Assembly (NCBI GenBank): GCA_012729315.1
Contig: JAAYDI010000014.1
Span: 19,314 to 83,313, forward strand
Source: Planctomycetaceae bacterium
GTDB lineage: Bacteria; Planctomycetota; Planctomycetia; Pirellulales; Pirellulaceae
Direction: 5' to 3'
DNA: 64,000 bases
Shown here: positions 9,266 to 18,700 of the stretch, piece by piece
Position numbering within the stretch: the stretch's first letter is position 1
Layout of the letters: every line of letters begins with the position of its first letter
Notes under the pieces: model-generated
What the model was told of the DNA's origin: nothing
The model's input: the letters and a program-made list of their open reading frames with translations, nothing else
Database searches by the model: none
Program-made: the position numbers and the translations under genes

Positions 9266-10003
9266 TTATGCCACCCAATGCGTGGCCACCCAGGACGCCG
9301 GCTTGATGAAGCGAAAGCGTCGATTGCGGCGGCCGGCCAGCGCGTCGGGCGGATTGCACTCGCCGTGAAAGATGACCACCTTGGCTCCTGGCGGGATAAA
9401 GGGTTCTTTCCAGTAGTTCGTCGGCCAGCGCGGGATGCAGTGGTACTTGAAGCTCGGGCACCACGCCGTCGGCCAATACTGCAGCTTGCCCTGCCGGTGC
9501 AGGAAGTCCGACAGATACGCCTGCTCGTTGCGGAACTCCCGGCGGATCTGGGCAAAGTGCTGCCGGAAGTAGTCCAGGACGTCCGAGTGGGCACCGAGCT
9601 GGTAGCGATACACCGAGGAATTGCCGGTCACGCGCCACGGCCGCTTGTAGTCGTGAATGATCAGGAAGTCGCCCGGACAGGTGAAGAACTCGTCCAGATT
9701 CCCCACGATGACCACATCGACGTCCAGGAACAGGGCTGTGCCGCGCAGGGCATACAGATCGGCCGTGAACGAGGTCAGTTTCTTCCAGCCACGTTCGGGG
9801 ATGCCCTCCGGCAGCGCCAGCGGCGGTATCGGATAGCACTCGACTTCCGACCGCATGCCGCGGTTATCGTCGGTCAGGCAGACAAAGCGAAAATCACCCG
9901 ACAGATTACGGCGCACCATCGCATAGAGCCGGTCCACATACTCGGGACCGTACTTGGTACCCCATTTCATGCAGATGATGTGACGATCACTCGGTGAACT
10001 CAT
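9266..10003 (-). CDS. Putative glycosyltransferase (GT-A-like), paralogue 1
   Basis: 245 aa from the ATG at 10003. A GTG at 10054 would give a 4-base overlap with the upstream gene, but the ATG aligns with the start of the paralogue at 10051-10881. Both share an N-terminal strand followed by YVDRLYAM, a FVCLTDD string, the DxD-type acidic motif DVD (94-96, in LFLDVDVVIVGNLDEFF) and a C-terminal WP/HFxG-rich end. The fold resembles GT8/GT-A enzymes; the acidic motif would bind metal and nucleotide-sugar. Substrate unknown. Likely in one operon with the GT25 gene. Confidence 0.7.
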   Translation of the reverse strand: MSSPSDRHIICMKWGTKYGPEYVDRLYAMVRRNLSGDFRFVCLTDDNRGMRSEVECYPIPPLALPEGIPERGWKKLTSFTADLYALRGTALFLDVDVVIVGNLDEFFTCPGDFLIIHDYKRPWRVTGNSSVYRYQLGAHSDVLDYFRQHFAQIRREFRNEQAYLSDFLHRQGKLQYWPTAWCPSFKYHCIPRWPTNYWKEPFIPPGAKVVIFHGECNPPDALAGRRNRRFRFIKPASWVATHWVA

Positions 10004-10050
10004 GGAACGAACACATCCCCACCCAAGGCAATAAGGAGTTCCACGCTGCT

Positions 10051-10881
10051 TCACTCGCGCCAGTGTTCAACCACCCACGGCACCGGCAGCATGTAGTTCT
10101 TGATACGATTGTACTTCTGTTTCAGCGAGAGGTGGTGGCTGAAAATCGTGCTGCGCAGGTGTGTCAGCGGCGCTTCCGGCGTAGCAAAGCCCGTCAAATG
10201 CCCGGCACTGATGTCCGCCGGATCACAGTTGCCACCCGGAAACGTCACGATCCTGGCCCCTACGGGGAGTACGGCTGGCCGCACGTACCGCAGTGGCCAG
10301 GCACCCAGGCAGTGCAGACGGAAATGCCGGACCCAGGGGTTCGGCCAGAACTTCACGCCAGTACGGACGTGCCGGGTGACGTAGTGCTGCTCGAAATGAC
10401 ACGTCCCGGCAAAGTACTCCGGGTTCCGCCGGAAGTCCTCCAGCAGGTAGGGATGAGCGCCGACCGTGAAACGAAACACGGAAGTCTGCCCCAGCCGCTG
10501 CAAGGGCTTGACCCAGTTCCGGGCCAGGATCACATCGTCCGGCTGGCCGAACGTGAAGAAATCGTCCAGAGAACCTGTAATGATCGAGTCCAGGTCGATA
10601 AACAAAACCGTCCCGGTCACATCGCCGAGCGATCTGCTCCACAACGCGATTTTCTTCCACTTGCCCGGGCTTGAGGCGGGTACCGGACAGCCCAGTTCGG
10701 GTAGCGGCCGACAGGCGATCTCGGAGCGGATGCCCGCAGAGTCGTCGGTGAAGCAGTACATCTGGAATGGGGGGCTGGTGTGTCGGGCCGTCATCGCGTA
10801 CAGCCGGTTCACATAGTCGGCCGAGTATCTGACGCCCCATTTGATGCAGATGATCTGCTTGACCGAATCCGTGGGTCGCAT
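10051..10881 (-). CDS. Putative glycosyltransferase (GT-A-like), paralogue 2
   Basis: 276 aa, clearly homologous to the neighbouring 9266-10003 gene: IICIKWGVRYSADYVNRLYAM lines up with IICMKWGTKYGPEYVDRLYAM, and YCFTDD with VCLTDD. The metal/donor-binding motif is DLD (96-98, in LFIDLDSIITGSLDDFF). Expected to be a cytosolic nucleotide-sugar-dependent transferase in cell-surface glycan synthesis. The tandem arrangement is a local duplication. First gene of the glycosyltransferase operon reading leftwards. Confidence 0.7.
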   Translation of the reverse strand: MRPTDSVKQIICIKWGVRYSADYVNRLYAMTARHTSPPFQMYCFTDDSAGIRSEIACRPLPELGCPVPASSPGKWKKIALWSRSLGDVTGTVLFIDLDSIITGSLDDFFTFGQPDDVILARNWVKPLQRLGQTSVFRFTVGAHPYLLEDFRRNPEYFAGTCHFEQHYVTRHVRTGVKFWPNPWVRHFRLHCLGAWPLRYVRPAVLPVGARIVTFPGGNCDPADISAGHLTGFATPEAPLTHLRSTIFSHHLSLKQKYNRIKNYMLPVPWVVEHWRE

Positions 10882-10966
10882 CGGGGGGATTTCCTGAGTA
10901 CCAACAAGCCCGGATAACGCGGTAACCTACCAGAAGTCGGTGGGCGTGCCAAGGTTGAATGGCAGG

Positions 10967-11215
10967 TCACATGTCTGCGAGCGGGTCGTGTGGCAGGCGC
11001 GATTGGCGGTAGTGCACATCCACGACATTGACGACCTGCAGCCCCATGGCGATCGACCGCACCACTTCCTGGGCCAGTTGTTTGTGATAGAAGGATTCGA
11101 CGTGCCCTGCGATCAGCAGGCGATCTCCGTCGCGTTCGACGCGCAGTTCGCGTAAGGCCTGAATCGGGCTGCTGGCTAGTGCCTCTTGGGCTTGTGTGAC
11201 GACGTCCAATGTCAT
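10967..11215 (-). CDS. Small BON-like domain protein
   Basis: 82 aa. A helix (VVTQAQEALASSPIQALRELRVE), then LLIAGHVESFYHKQLAQEVVRSI and a hydrophobic strand LQVVNVVDVHY give the alpha-beta-beta-alpha-beta pattern of a single BON domain, which binds membranes or peptidoglycan in larger proteins. No signal peptide is seen, so a cytosolic location is likely unless it is exported another way. It sits alone between APS kinase and the glycosyltransferases. Single-domain BON proteins of this kind recur in Planctomycetota with no assigned role. Confidence 0.65.
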   Translation of the reverse strand: MTLDVVTQAQEALASSPIQALRELRVERDGDRLLIAGHVESFYHKQLAQEVVRSIAMGLQVVNVVDVHYRQSRLPHDPLADM

Positions 11216-11343
11216 GATTCCGCTGGATTGGGGGGCGACCGGGGAGGAGCCCTCTGGCGCGCATCGCGCAAGGGCCGGGTCAGATTCGTCCGCACGTGTT
11301 TGTACAGGTCTCCTGGAAGGAACGTCAAGGAGTCGTCGGCGGG

Positions 11344-12054
11344 TTAAGGCGTGCGTGCCGCCGGTCTGTCCGGTGCGGCAGCGCCAGGCTCCGGCGGGAT
11401 GAGACGCGCCGCGCGCAGATACTCAATCACCTGCACGGCGAGCGTCTCCGGAGGCTGGTCGGCCGTGTGGAGCACCAGCTGCGGGTGCTCCGGCGGTTCA
11501 TACGGTGCATCGACTCCGGTCAGACCTGTGAGCTGACCGCCGCGCGCTTTGCGGTACAGACCTTTCGGATCGCGCGCGGCGCACACTTCCAGCGGGGCAT
11601 CGACATGCACCTCCACGAAGTCGCCGGGCGCGCCGTGCTGTTCCACCTGCTGTCGCACCGCGTCCCGATCCCGCCGGTACGGGCTGACGAATGCGGTGAG
11701 CGTCACGAGTCCGGCCGAGGCGAACAGTTCAGCTACGGCGCCGATGCGGCGGATGTTCTCCCGGCGATCCTCGGCGGAGAAGCCGAGTCCGAACCGCGCC
11801 GCGTAGGACGCGCCCTGGGCCAGCAGTCGTTCGGGGCTGGCATTGAGTCCGTGCCGAATGTTGTCTCCGTCGAGCAGGAAGCTGTGGATACCCAGCTGAT
11901 GCAGTCGGCGGTCCACCGCATTGGCGACCGTGCTCTTGCCGCTGCCACTCAATCCCGTAAACCACACCACACAGCCGCGGTGGCCGTTCAAGGCCTCCCG
12001 CTCCAGGCGGCTGACCTGATGTGGATGCCAGGTGACGTGCACGTCCTCGCTCAT
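11344..12054 (-). CDS. cysC: Adenylylsulfate kinase (APS kinase)
   Basis: Phosphorylates adenosine 5'-phosphosulfate to PAPS, the activated sulfate donor for sulfotransferases or for assimilatory reduction. 236 aa from ATG 12054 (MSEDVHVTWH); a longer reading frame upstream is not family-like. Walker A GLSGSGKST is at 34-42, followed by LLDGDNIRHGLN, the ENIRRIGAVAELF helix, FVSPYRRDRD and the lid motif DPKGLYRKARGG. The C-terminal 30 residues are Pro/Ala-rich and extend beyond the usual core. No ATP sulfurylase (cysND or sat) is adjacent, which leaves a stand-alone kinase, perhaps serving sulfation of glycans. Confidence 0.92.
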   Translation of the reverse strand: MSEDVHVTWHPHQVSRLEREALNGHRGCVVWFTGLSGSGKSTVANAVDRRLHQLGIHSFLLDGDNIRHGLNASPERLLAQGASYAARFGLGFSAEDRRENIRRIGAVAELFASAGLVTLTAFVSPYRRDRDAVRQQVEQHGAPGDFVEVHVDAPLEVCAARDPKGLYRKARGGQLTGLTGVDAPYEPPEHPQLVLHTADQPPETLAVQVIEYLRAARLIPPEPGAAAPDRPAARTP

Positions 12055-12365
12055 GCGCCCTGTTTCCTTCACGTCCTTCACGGTTGGATGCCTGCCCGCT
12101 CGCGCAGGACGGCCTGAGAGACTCTCCGGGGACAGCTCCACGCATGGCTTCATGCGCGCTGCCACCGTCACGCGCCGGTCGCCGCTCAGTCGCTTCGCGA
12201 TCGTGGGCGCTGCTTCCGAATCATAGCAATTATGCCCAGTTTTCCCAGACTGACAGGCACGTGCCGCCGTGCAATCGCCTTCCCCACGGACGGGCAAATC
12301 GTTATAAACGAAGGTCCTGTGAAATGCAGTCCGGCAACTGCTGTTGGATCCTAAGGAATCTGTTC
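12055..12365. other. Divergent intergenic region cysC / glgP
   Basis: 311 bases between the two start codons. On the minus strand a TATGAT hexamer (12220-12225) inside an AT-rich patch could be the cysC -10 element. On the plus strand TATAAA at 12303-12308 may serve glgP. The -35 regions are weak in both cases. No gene seen. Confidence 0.45.
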
Positions 12366-14564
12366 ATGAGTCGGGTCGAATCTGAAGTCTCTTGGGACCG
12401 GCACGAATCGACGGTCAGTTCGATTGGTGCTGAAGCTCTTTACGATAAGTGTCTTGCTCTGGCCAACAACCTCTGGTGGACCTGGCATCCGGATGTCATC
12501 AATCTGTTTCGCGACCTGGATCCGATTCGCTGGCGGCAGTTGGATCACAATCCGATTGCGCTCTTGCGGGAGTTCACCCCGGAGCGGCTGGCGTCGCGGG
12601 CGGCGGAGATGGTGCTCTTCAGCCGTATCAACCATGCGTTTCGCCGGTTGAAGGGATACATGTCGAGCGTACCGCCCTGGTCGTCCACCCACACGGGTGT
12701 GCTTGGCGCGCGGCCGGTGGCCTACTTTTCGGCCGAGTTCGGTATCCACGAGTCGATTCCCATTTACTCGGGTGGTCTGGGCGTCCTGTCGGGTGACCAC
12801 ATCAAGAGTGCCAGCGGTCTGGGCGTTCCGCTGGTGGCCATCGGACTGTTTTACGACCAGGGGTATTTCAAGCAGCACCTGGATGCGTCGGGGTATCAGA
12901 ACGAAGAGTATCTCGACACGAAGGTGGCCAATTTGCCGATGAACCCGGCGTTGACGCAGACCGGGGAGCCGCTCACGGTGAGCATCACGACGCGGGCTGG
13001 CACGCTGCTGGCCAAGGTCTGGCTGATGCAGGTGGGGCGGGTGAAGTTGTACCTGTTGGACTGCAACGTGCAGGGCAACAGCCCCCAGGACCGCGAACTG
13101 ACGGCGCGCCTCTATGGTGGCGACGAGCGGACGCGGATCCGCCAGGAGCTGGTGCTGGGGGTCGGCGGTGTCCGGGCGCTGCACGCGCTGGGCATTACGC
13201 CCGGCGTGTTGCATCTGAACGAAGGGCACAGCGCGTTTGCGACGCTGGAGGCCATTCGGCAGCGGATGCAGGAGGACGGCCTGCCGTTCGACGATGCGTT
13301 GCGCGAGACGGCGCAGCACACGGTCTTCACGACGCACACCCCGGTACCGGCCGGCCACGACCGGTTCAACAGCGGGCTGGTGGAGGAGCACCTGGGTCCG
13401 TTGCGCGATGAACTGGGGATTTCCCACGAGCAATTACTGGGGCTGGGGCGCGTCGAGCCGCAGAACGAGTCCGAGCTGTTCTGCATGACGGTCCTGGCGC
13501 TGAAACTGTCCCGGCACGCCAATGCCGTCAGCTCGCTGCATGGCCAGGTGTCCCGCCGGATGTGGGCCCACCTGTGGCCGTGGCGGGTCGAGGAGGAGAT
13601 TCCGATCGGCCACATCACCAACGGCGTGCACACACCAAGTTGGCTGGCCTGGCAGATGATGCAGCTCTACGACCGCCACCTGCCGGCCGGCTGGTCGGAA
13701 CGGCTGGGGGAAGCAGAGGTCTGGCAGCATGTGGAGGAGATTGATCCAGGAGAGCTGTGGGAGACGCACAACACGCTCAAGAGCCTGCTGCTGTCGTTCG
13801 TGCGCCGGCGGGTGAGCCGGCAGTGCCGGCGCCGTGGCGAAAGCGACGACGTGGTGGAATCGGCCCGCAATGTGCTCGACCAGAACGTGCTGACGATCGG
13901 CTTTGCACGGCGGTTCGCCACCTACAAGCGCGCGGACCTGATCTTCCGCGATACGGACCGGCTGGCCAGGCTGCTCAATCATCCGGAACGCCCCATACAG
14001 CTGGTCTTCGCCGGCAAGGCGCACCCGAAAGATGAACCAGGCAAACAGCTCATCAAACGCATCGCGAACCTGCAGTCCGATCCGCGGTTCCACAACCGCC
14101 TGGTGTTCGTCGAGGACTACGACATCAACGTCTGCCGGCACCTGGTGCAGGGGGTCGACGTGTGGATGAACAATCCGCGGCGGCCGCTGGAAGCGTCGGG
14201 GACCAGTGGTCAGAAGGTGGTCCTCAACGGCGGCCTGAACCTGTCCATCCTCGACGGGTGGTGGGCCGAAGCGTATGACGGGCGCAACGGCTTCGCCATC
14301 GGACGCGGCACCAGCCATGTGTCGGACGATATCACCGACAACCGGGATGCCCACTCGCTCTACGAGACGCTCGAGCAGCAGGTGATTCCCACGTTCTACG
14401 ATCGTGACGTGGATGGCCTGCCGCGCAAGTGGGTCCAGATGATGATGAATTCCATCACGTCGCTCGCCTGGCGGTTCAGCGCTCACCGCATGGTGATGGA
14501 CTACACGCTCACCGCGTACGTGCCCAGTGCCGGCGGGTTGAGTTGCGACATGTCCGTCCGCTGA
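12366..14564 (+). CDS. glgP: Alpha-glucan (glycogen/maltodextrin) phosphorylase
   Basis: PLP enzyme that releases glucose-1-phosphate from storage glucans in the cytosol. 732 aa from ATG 12366 (MSRVESEVSW). The N-terminal part (ALANNLWWTWHPD) is the DUF3417 extension typical of the TIGR02094 class of phosphorylases; the core has AEFGIHESIPIYSGGLGVLSGDH, HLNEGHSAF, HTPVPAGHDRF, RRFATYKRADL and the PLP-phosphate segment EASGTSGQKVVLNGGLNLS, in which the usual Met before the Lys is Gln. GAWWAE-type C-terminal motifs follow. No glycogen synthase or branching enzyme is near. Transcribed alone, divergently from cysC. Confidence 0.92.
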   Translation: MSRVESEVSWDRHESTVSSIGAEALYDKCLALANNLWWTWHPDVINLFRDLDPIRWRQLDHNPIALLREFTPERLASRAAEMVLFSRINHAFRRLKGYMSSVPPWSSTHTGVLGARPVAYFSAEFGIHESIPIYSGGLGVLSGDHIKSASGLGVPLVAIGLFYDQGYFKQHLDASGYQNEEYLDTKVANLPMNPALTQTGEPLTVSITTRAGTLLAKVWLMQVGRVKLYLLDCNVQGNSPQDRELTARLYGGDERTRIRQELVLGVGGVRALHALGITPGVLHLNEGHSAFATLEAIRQRMQEDGLPFDDALRETAQHTVFTTHTPVPAGHDRFNSGLVEEHLGPLRDELGISHEQLLGLGRVEPQNESELFCMTVLALKLSRHANAVSSLHGQVSRRMWAHLWPWRVEEEIPIGHITNGVHTPSWLAWQMMQLYDRHLPAGWSERLGEAEVWQHVEEIDPGELWETHNTLKSLLLSFVRRRVSRQCRRRGESDDVVESARNVLDQNVLTIGFARRFATYKRADLIFRDTDRLARLLNHPERPIQLVFAGKAHPKDEPGKQLIKRIANLQSDPRFHNRLVFVEDYDINVCRHLVQGVDVWMNNPRRPLEASGTSGQKVVLNGGLNLSILDGWWAEAYDGRNGFAIGRGTSHVSDDITDNRDAHSLYETLEQQVIPTFYDRDVDGLPRKWVQMMMNSITSLAWRFSAHRMVMDYTLTAYVPSAGGLSCDMSVR

Positions 14565-14593
14565 CTAACCGCTGACTAACCACTGACTAACCG
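14561..14593. repeat. 11-bp tandem repeat, three copies, over the glgP stop codon
   Basis: CTGACTAACCG at 14561-14571, CTGACTAACCA at 14572-14582 and CTGACTAACCG at 14583-14593. The first copy contains the glgP stop (TGA 14562-14564). Each copy holds TGA and TAA in different frames. Confidence 0.9.
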
Positions 14594-14596
14594 CTG

Positions 14597-15745
14597 CTAG
14601 AAGGTCCAGCGTCCATCCTGGAAGCGGCACTGGCGGGGGTCGAACTCGGTGAGGGTCTCCAGCGTGAGGCCGCGCGGGACGCGGTCAGCGCCCTGCTGCA
14701 CGGCGCGCGACCAGGACGAGTGCAGCGCATGGAGCGGTGTTTCGAACGTGTCGGCGCCGGGCAGCCACCGCGCCTCCAGCTGCACGATCCGTTCGACCAG
14801 CGCGGCGGGGACGGGATGGAACCGGTAGTTGCCGCCACACGTGGAGCAGACGACGTTCCCCTTCGCGCCGCAGGCGGGGCAGGCAACGCGGCTCCCGGCG
14901 GTGCCGGACACGAACCGGGTGCCACGGCACTCCGGGCACGGCTGCCGGCCGCGGGTGCAGTGCGGGCAGGTCGGCTGGCATGCCTGCTCGAACTCCTCGT
15001 AGCGGATGGCATCGGTGAGCAGCGGTAGCCGCTCTTGGAGCTTGTAACGCCGCGCCAGCGCCAGCGCGTCGCGCTGCTGGCCCTGCCGCAAGGCCCGCAG
15101 CGGCTTGACCAACAGCTCCGCCTGCCGCGGATCCAGCTCCGTCGACCGCTCGGTCTGCGCTGCCGAAACCCGCAGCACGGCGCGGTCGTGGTCCGGATCG
15201 AGCAGATAGGCCATGGCGCGCCAGAGGCGTTCCTCGGCCGCGTGGCGCGCCAGCGGCAGCATGCTCAGCACACAGCGATGCCCCAGCCGCGGCGGGTCGA
15301 GGTACGCGGCAATCTGGTACAGGCGAATTGCCGTCCGCTGTGCGTCGGGATCGTCACGCTCCGCCGCCAGCGCGTCGGCATACGCACAGTACCCGTCCGG
15401 ATCGTCCGGCTGCAGCGCCGCCAGACGCTCGTCCGACACCGCACGAATCATGGTCCGGATCTCAGAGCGCGGGATGGCGCGTTCGGACGTCGCCCCGCTC
15501 GGCAGGATCTCGGCGACGACCACCTCGGTTTCTCCCGCGCTCACCAGGTAGCCTCGAATCGGCGCGTCCTGGTTCTTCAGATGCACGACGACGCCAGCCG
15601 CGCGCTGGGCGCTGACGCACACCAGCGTGACCAGCAGCAGGCCGGCCGCGCCCACCCGCAGCCAGCGCAGCCAACCGGCACCGCCGCGCCGAGCGGGTGG
15701 CATCCGGTGGCATCGCGCGCGGATTAGCTGCCAGTTTGAAAGCAT
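14597..15745 (-). CDS. Exported or membrane protein with DnaJ-type paired zinc ribbons
   Basis: 382 aa from ATG 15745 (MLSNWQL); an alternative ATG at 15781 would overlap the upstream stop by eight bases. An N-terminal basic stretch precedes a hydrophobic helix (about residues 30-50), so it is anchored or exported. The middle (SAGETEVVVAEILPSG..., then tetratricopeptide-like helices) may be a small beta-domain plus helical repeats. The C-terminal third carries eight cysteines in CPHC-CPEC and CPAC-CSTC pairs, the spacing of DnaJ-like zinc fingers. Function unknown; the tight spacing to the 1065-aa membrane protein upstream suggests they act together. Confidence 0.7.
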   Translation of the reverse strand: MLSNWQLIRARCHRMPPARRGGAGWLRWLRVGAAGLLLVTLVCVSAQRAAGVVVHLKNQDAPIRGYLVSAGETEVVVAEILPSGATSERAIPRSEIRTMIRAVSDERLAALQPDDPDGYCAYADALAAERDDPDAQRTAIRLYQIAAYLDPPRLGHRCVLSMLPLARHAAEERLWRAMAYLLDPDHDRAVLRVSAAQTERSTELDPRQAELLVKPLRALRQGQQRDALALARRYKLQERLPLLTDAIRYEEFEQACQPTCPHCTRGRQPCPECRGTRFVSGTAGSRVACPACGAKGNVVCSTCGGNYRFHPVPAALVERIVQLEARWLPGADTFETPLHALHSSWSRAVQQGADRVPRGLTLETLTEFDPRQCRFQDGRWTF

Positions 15746-15773
15746 GGCCCGAGTTCCTGGCACGTCCTGTTTC

Positions 15774-18700
15774 CTACACATCCCGCGCTCCCGGCAGCGC
15801 CGCTTCCTCGTGCGGTCGACACAGCATCCACAAACGCAACAGGCCCGTCTCCAGGTCGCGCAGTTGCCGCAGCGCGCGGTCCTCCGGCGCCACGCTGGCC
15901 TGCGTCTCCGCCACGATCGCACGGGCGGCAGCGGCTTGGGCCGGCACACGCTCGGCGATGAACAGGCTCAGCGTCTGCAGCCAGAGCTGTTCGAGTAGCA
16001 CCGTACGTTGGAGATCGTTCTCCGCGACGAAATCGACTGCGATGAGCTGATGTGGCAGCGTCTCCAACCACTGGCGCTCCGTAGCCGTCAGCCGCCCGGC
16101 GTCCAACGTGCGGGCTTGCCGGGCGATCAGCGTGCGGAGCACCGCCGAGAGGGTTGGAGCCGTTTCCTGTGAGTCGGCATCGGTCGGCACTTCCAGCAGC
16201 CGGGCCTGGATACAGTACAGCTCGTACAACGTGCGGCTGCCGCGATCGATCGCCGTGAGCTGCTCGTCATCGCTCTCGGCTCGTTCTGCGAGCGTCGCCA
16301 GGACGCTTTCGAGCAGCATGCGGCGCGCGGTGCGGTAGTCCTCATGGGTCTGGAGTGGGACATCCTGGCCGAGCACGCCGCGGAGCAGGTCGCGCTGGTG
16401 GACGCTGTCTGCGGCCGGTTCCACCAGTTGATCGGCCAGGCCCAGTCGCACGGCATTCCAGCGCGCCAGCCGGGGCACATGCGGCAGCAGCCGCTGGTGC
16501 TCGGCGTCCTCCTTGGGCTGAAGCAGGCAGGCGGCCAGCTTCTGGCCGGATCCAGGATCGATGTCGGCCACCGTATCGGCCGCGTTGGCGATCAGACGCA
16601 CCAGTGTCAGACGCCCTTCCATCGAGCGCGTGGTGGCGAGCTTCTCGATGTGCTGTTCGACGACCAGCGATGCGGACACCGGATAGGAGCTGACAAACGG
16701 TTCTGCCGGCCGTAGCGGCCGCGGGCCGTCGTGAAAAGCCCGCGGCGGCCCCTGCACCTCCAGTTCCTGGAACGTCCCCATCGCCTGATCGCCGGGGACC
16801 AGCGCGCATGCCAGGGTCGCGAGGTAGACGCGGTCGAGCGTCTGCTGGAGCAGAGCCGCCGGATTCGGGTGCGCGGCGTCGCGATCGTGCAGAACCGCGT
16901 CGACCCGGCCCGCGAGCTGTTCCCAGCGCAGCGCCGTCGTTTCCGCGGCGGTCAAGCCGACCGATGCGCGGACCGATTCGATCAGTTCGGAGCTGGTCAG
17001 CGAATCGGGGGCGGCGCCGAGCCGCCCGCTCAACGCGGCAACCAGATCGTCGCGCAGCTGCGGGTCGCGGGTGCTGGAGAGCATGTCGAGCAGTTTCAGG
17101 ACGACCGCCGCATCGCGGCTGCGCGCCACGCGGTGCAGTACGTCGCGGTAGTCTTCCCAGTGCGGTGCGAGCGTGGGGAGCGTGGCTGCCAGGAGGTCCA
17201 CGTCGAGTCGATCGAGTGTGCCCTGATCCACGCGGCCTGCCGTTTCGGCCACCAGTGCCCGATAGAGGTGGTGCATCGCGGACGGGTGCTCCGCGGCCAG
17301 CCGTGGGAGGGCTGCGTAGCAGCGCCGGGCGAGCGCCGCGACGCACTGGTTCTCCAGCTGCGTGGGTTCGAGCCCGCGATCCAGAAGCTCGCCCACAGCC
17401 GCCGCGAGCGACGTGCCCAGCTCCGCACTGCGCTGCACCGGCAACGCCGGTTCTTTCCACAGCCGCGCCGCCGTGCGGCAACCCCAGAACGCCGCCTGCA
17501 GCGTCCGGGCATCGGGGGGCTCGGTGGCGTCGAGCAGCGCGACCGGCGCGAACAATCGCGTGCGGATCTGCCGGGCCGCTGTGTCGGACGGATCGCGGGC
17601 GTACCACTGTGCGAGCAGCGCCAGGACCGCTGCGTGCACATCGCCCGAGTCTGCGTGCTGCTGGCACCGCGTCACGAGTTCTGCATAGGCCTCACCGCGC
17701 GCCGTCTGGTCCGTGGTCTGGGCGCGCGCGATCGTGGCTGCCAGGTCACCGTCCGCGGTGCCGGCGCGGGTGGCAGCTGCCTGCACGGCCGCGTCCCACC
17801 AGGACAGATCCGCGTCCCTGGCGGCGGTCAGCGCCGGCGGCGGTGCTGGAGCGGCCGTGCCGATGGCCGGCGTGGCGGGCGGGCGCCGTGCGTAGAAGAG
17901 CCCCAGCCCCACGGCGGCGACCAGGACCACGCCGACAGCGCCGAGCGTCACGAGCCGCCACCGCTGCTGCTGGACCTGGGCCATCTGCCAAGTCACCTGT
18001 TCGATGTGCCGCCGCAGAATCGCCTCGATATCCAGGGGGTCCAGGCCCCAGTTGGTCCCTTCCGTGTAGATCCGCGAACGAGACTCGCCGTCGGCCAATG
18101 TATCGAGAGCGATCAGTTCGCCGACCAGGTCCGAGATGTGCTCGATCGCCTGTTCCTGGGAGATGAAGCGGGAGCCCATTTCGCCCGCCACTTCGTTGAT
18201 CGTGGGGACGATCCACTGCGGCGCCACGCCGTGAAACAGCTCGCCAGCCTCTATCAGCCGCTGGCGGGTCTTGAAGGTGACCACACCGTGTGGCACCTGG
18301 GCCAGGGCCCGCCGCAGGTAACTGCGAAACGACTCGCGCCGTTCCAGCTGCCGCGGGTCCGGTAACTCGACCTCCGAGCGCGGCGGTTCGTCGGCATCGG
18401 GGGGCTGCGTGCCGGCGACCGTCGAGTGGCACGAGGCGCCCTCCAGATCGCGTTCCAGCCGCATGTCACGTTCGGTCGCGACTTCCCGCACGATCTGCAT
18501 CGCCAGCATCTCGGGCAGGTGGTAGCGGTGCGCGCCGACTCCGATCAGCCCGCGCTCGTCATCGGCGGCCAGGACCACGGACGGGTAGCCGACCAGCTTC
18601 TGCTTGATCCAGCGCCGAAACGAGTCCTGGGCCGGCGCTTGCGCTGCGGCTGGCGCCGCTCGTCGCGCTCGTCCGGGCGGGGCCGGCGCGCCGGGCAGCG

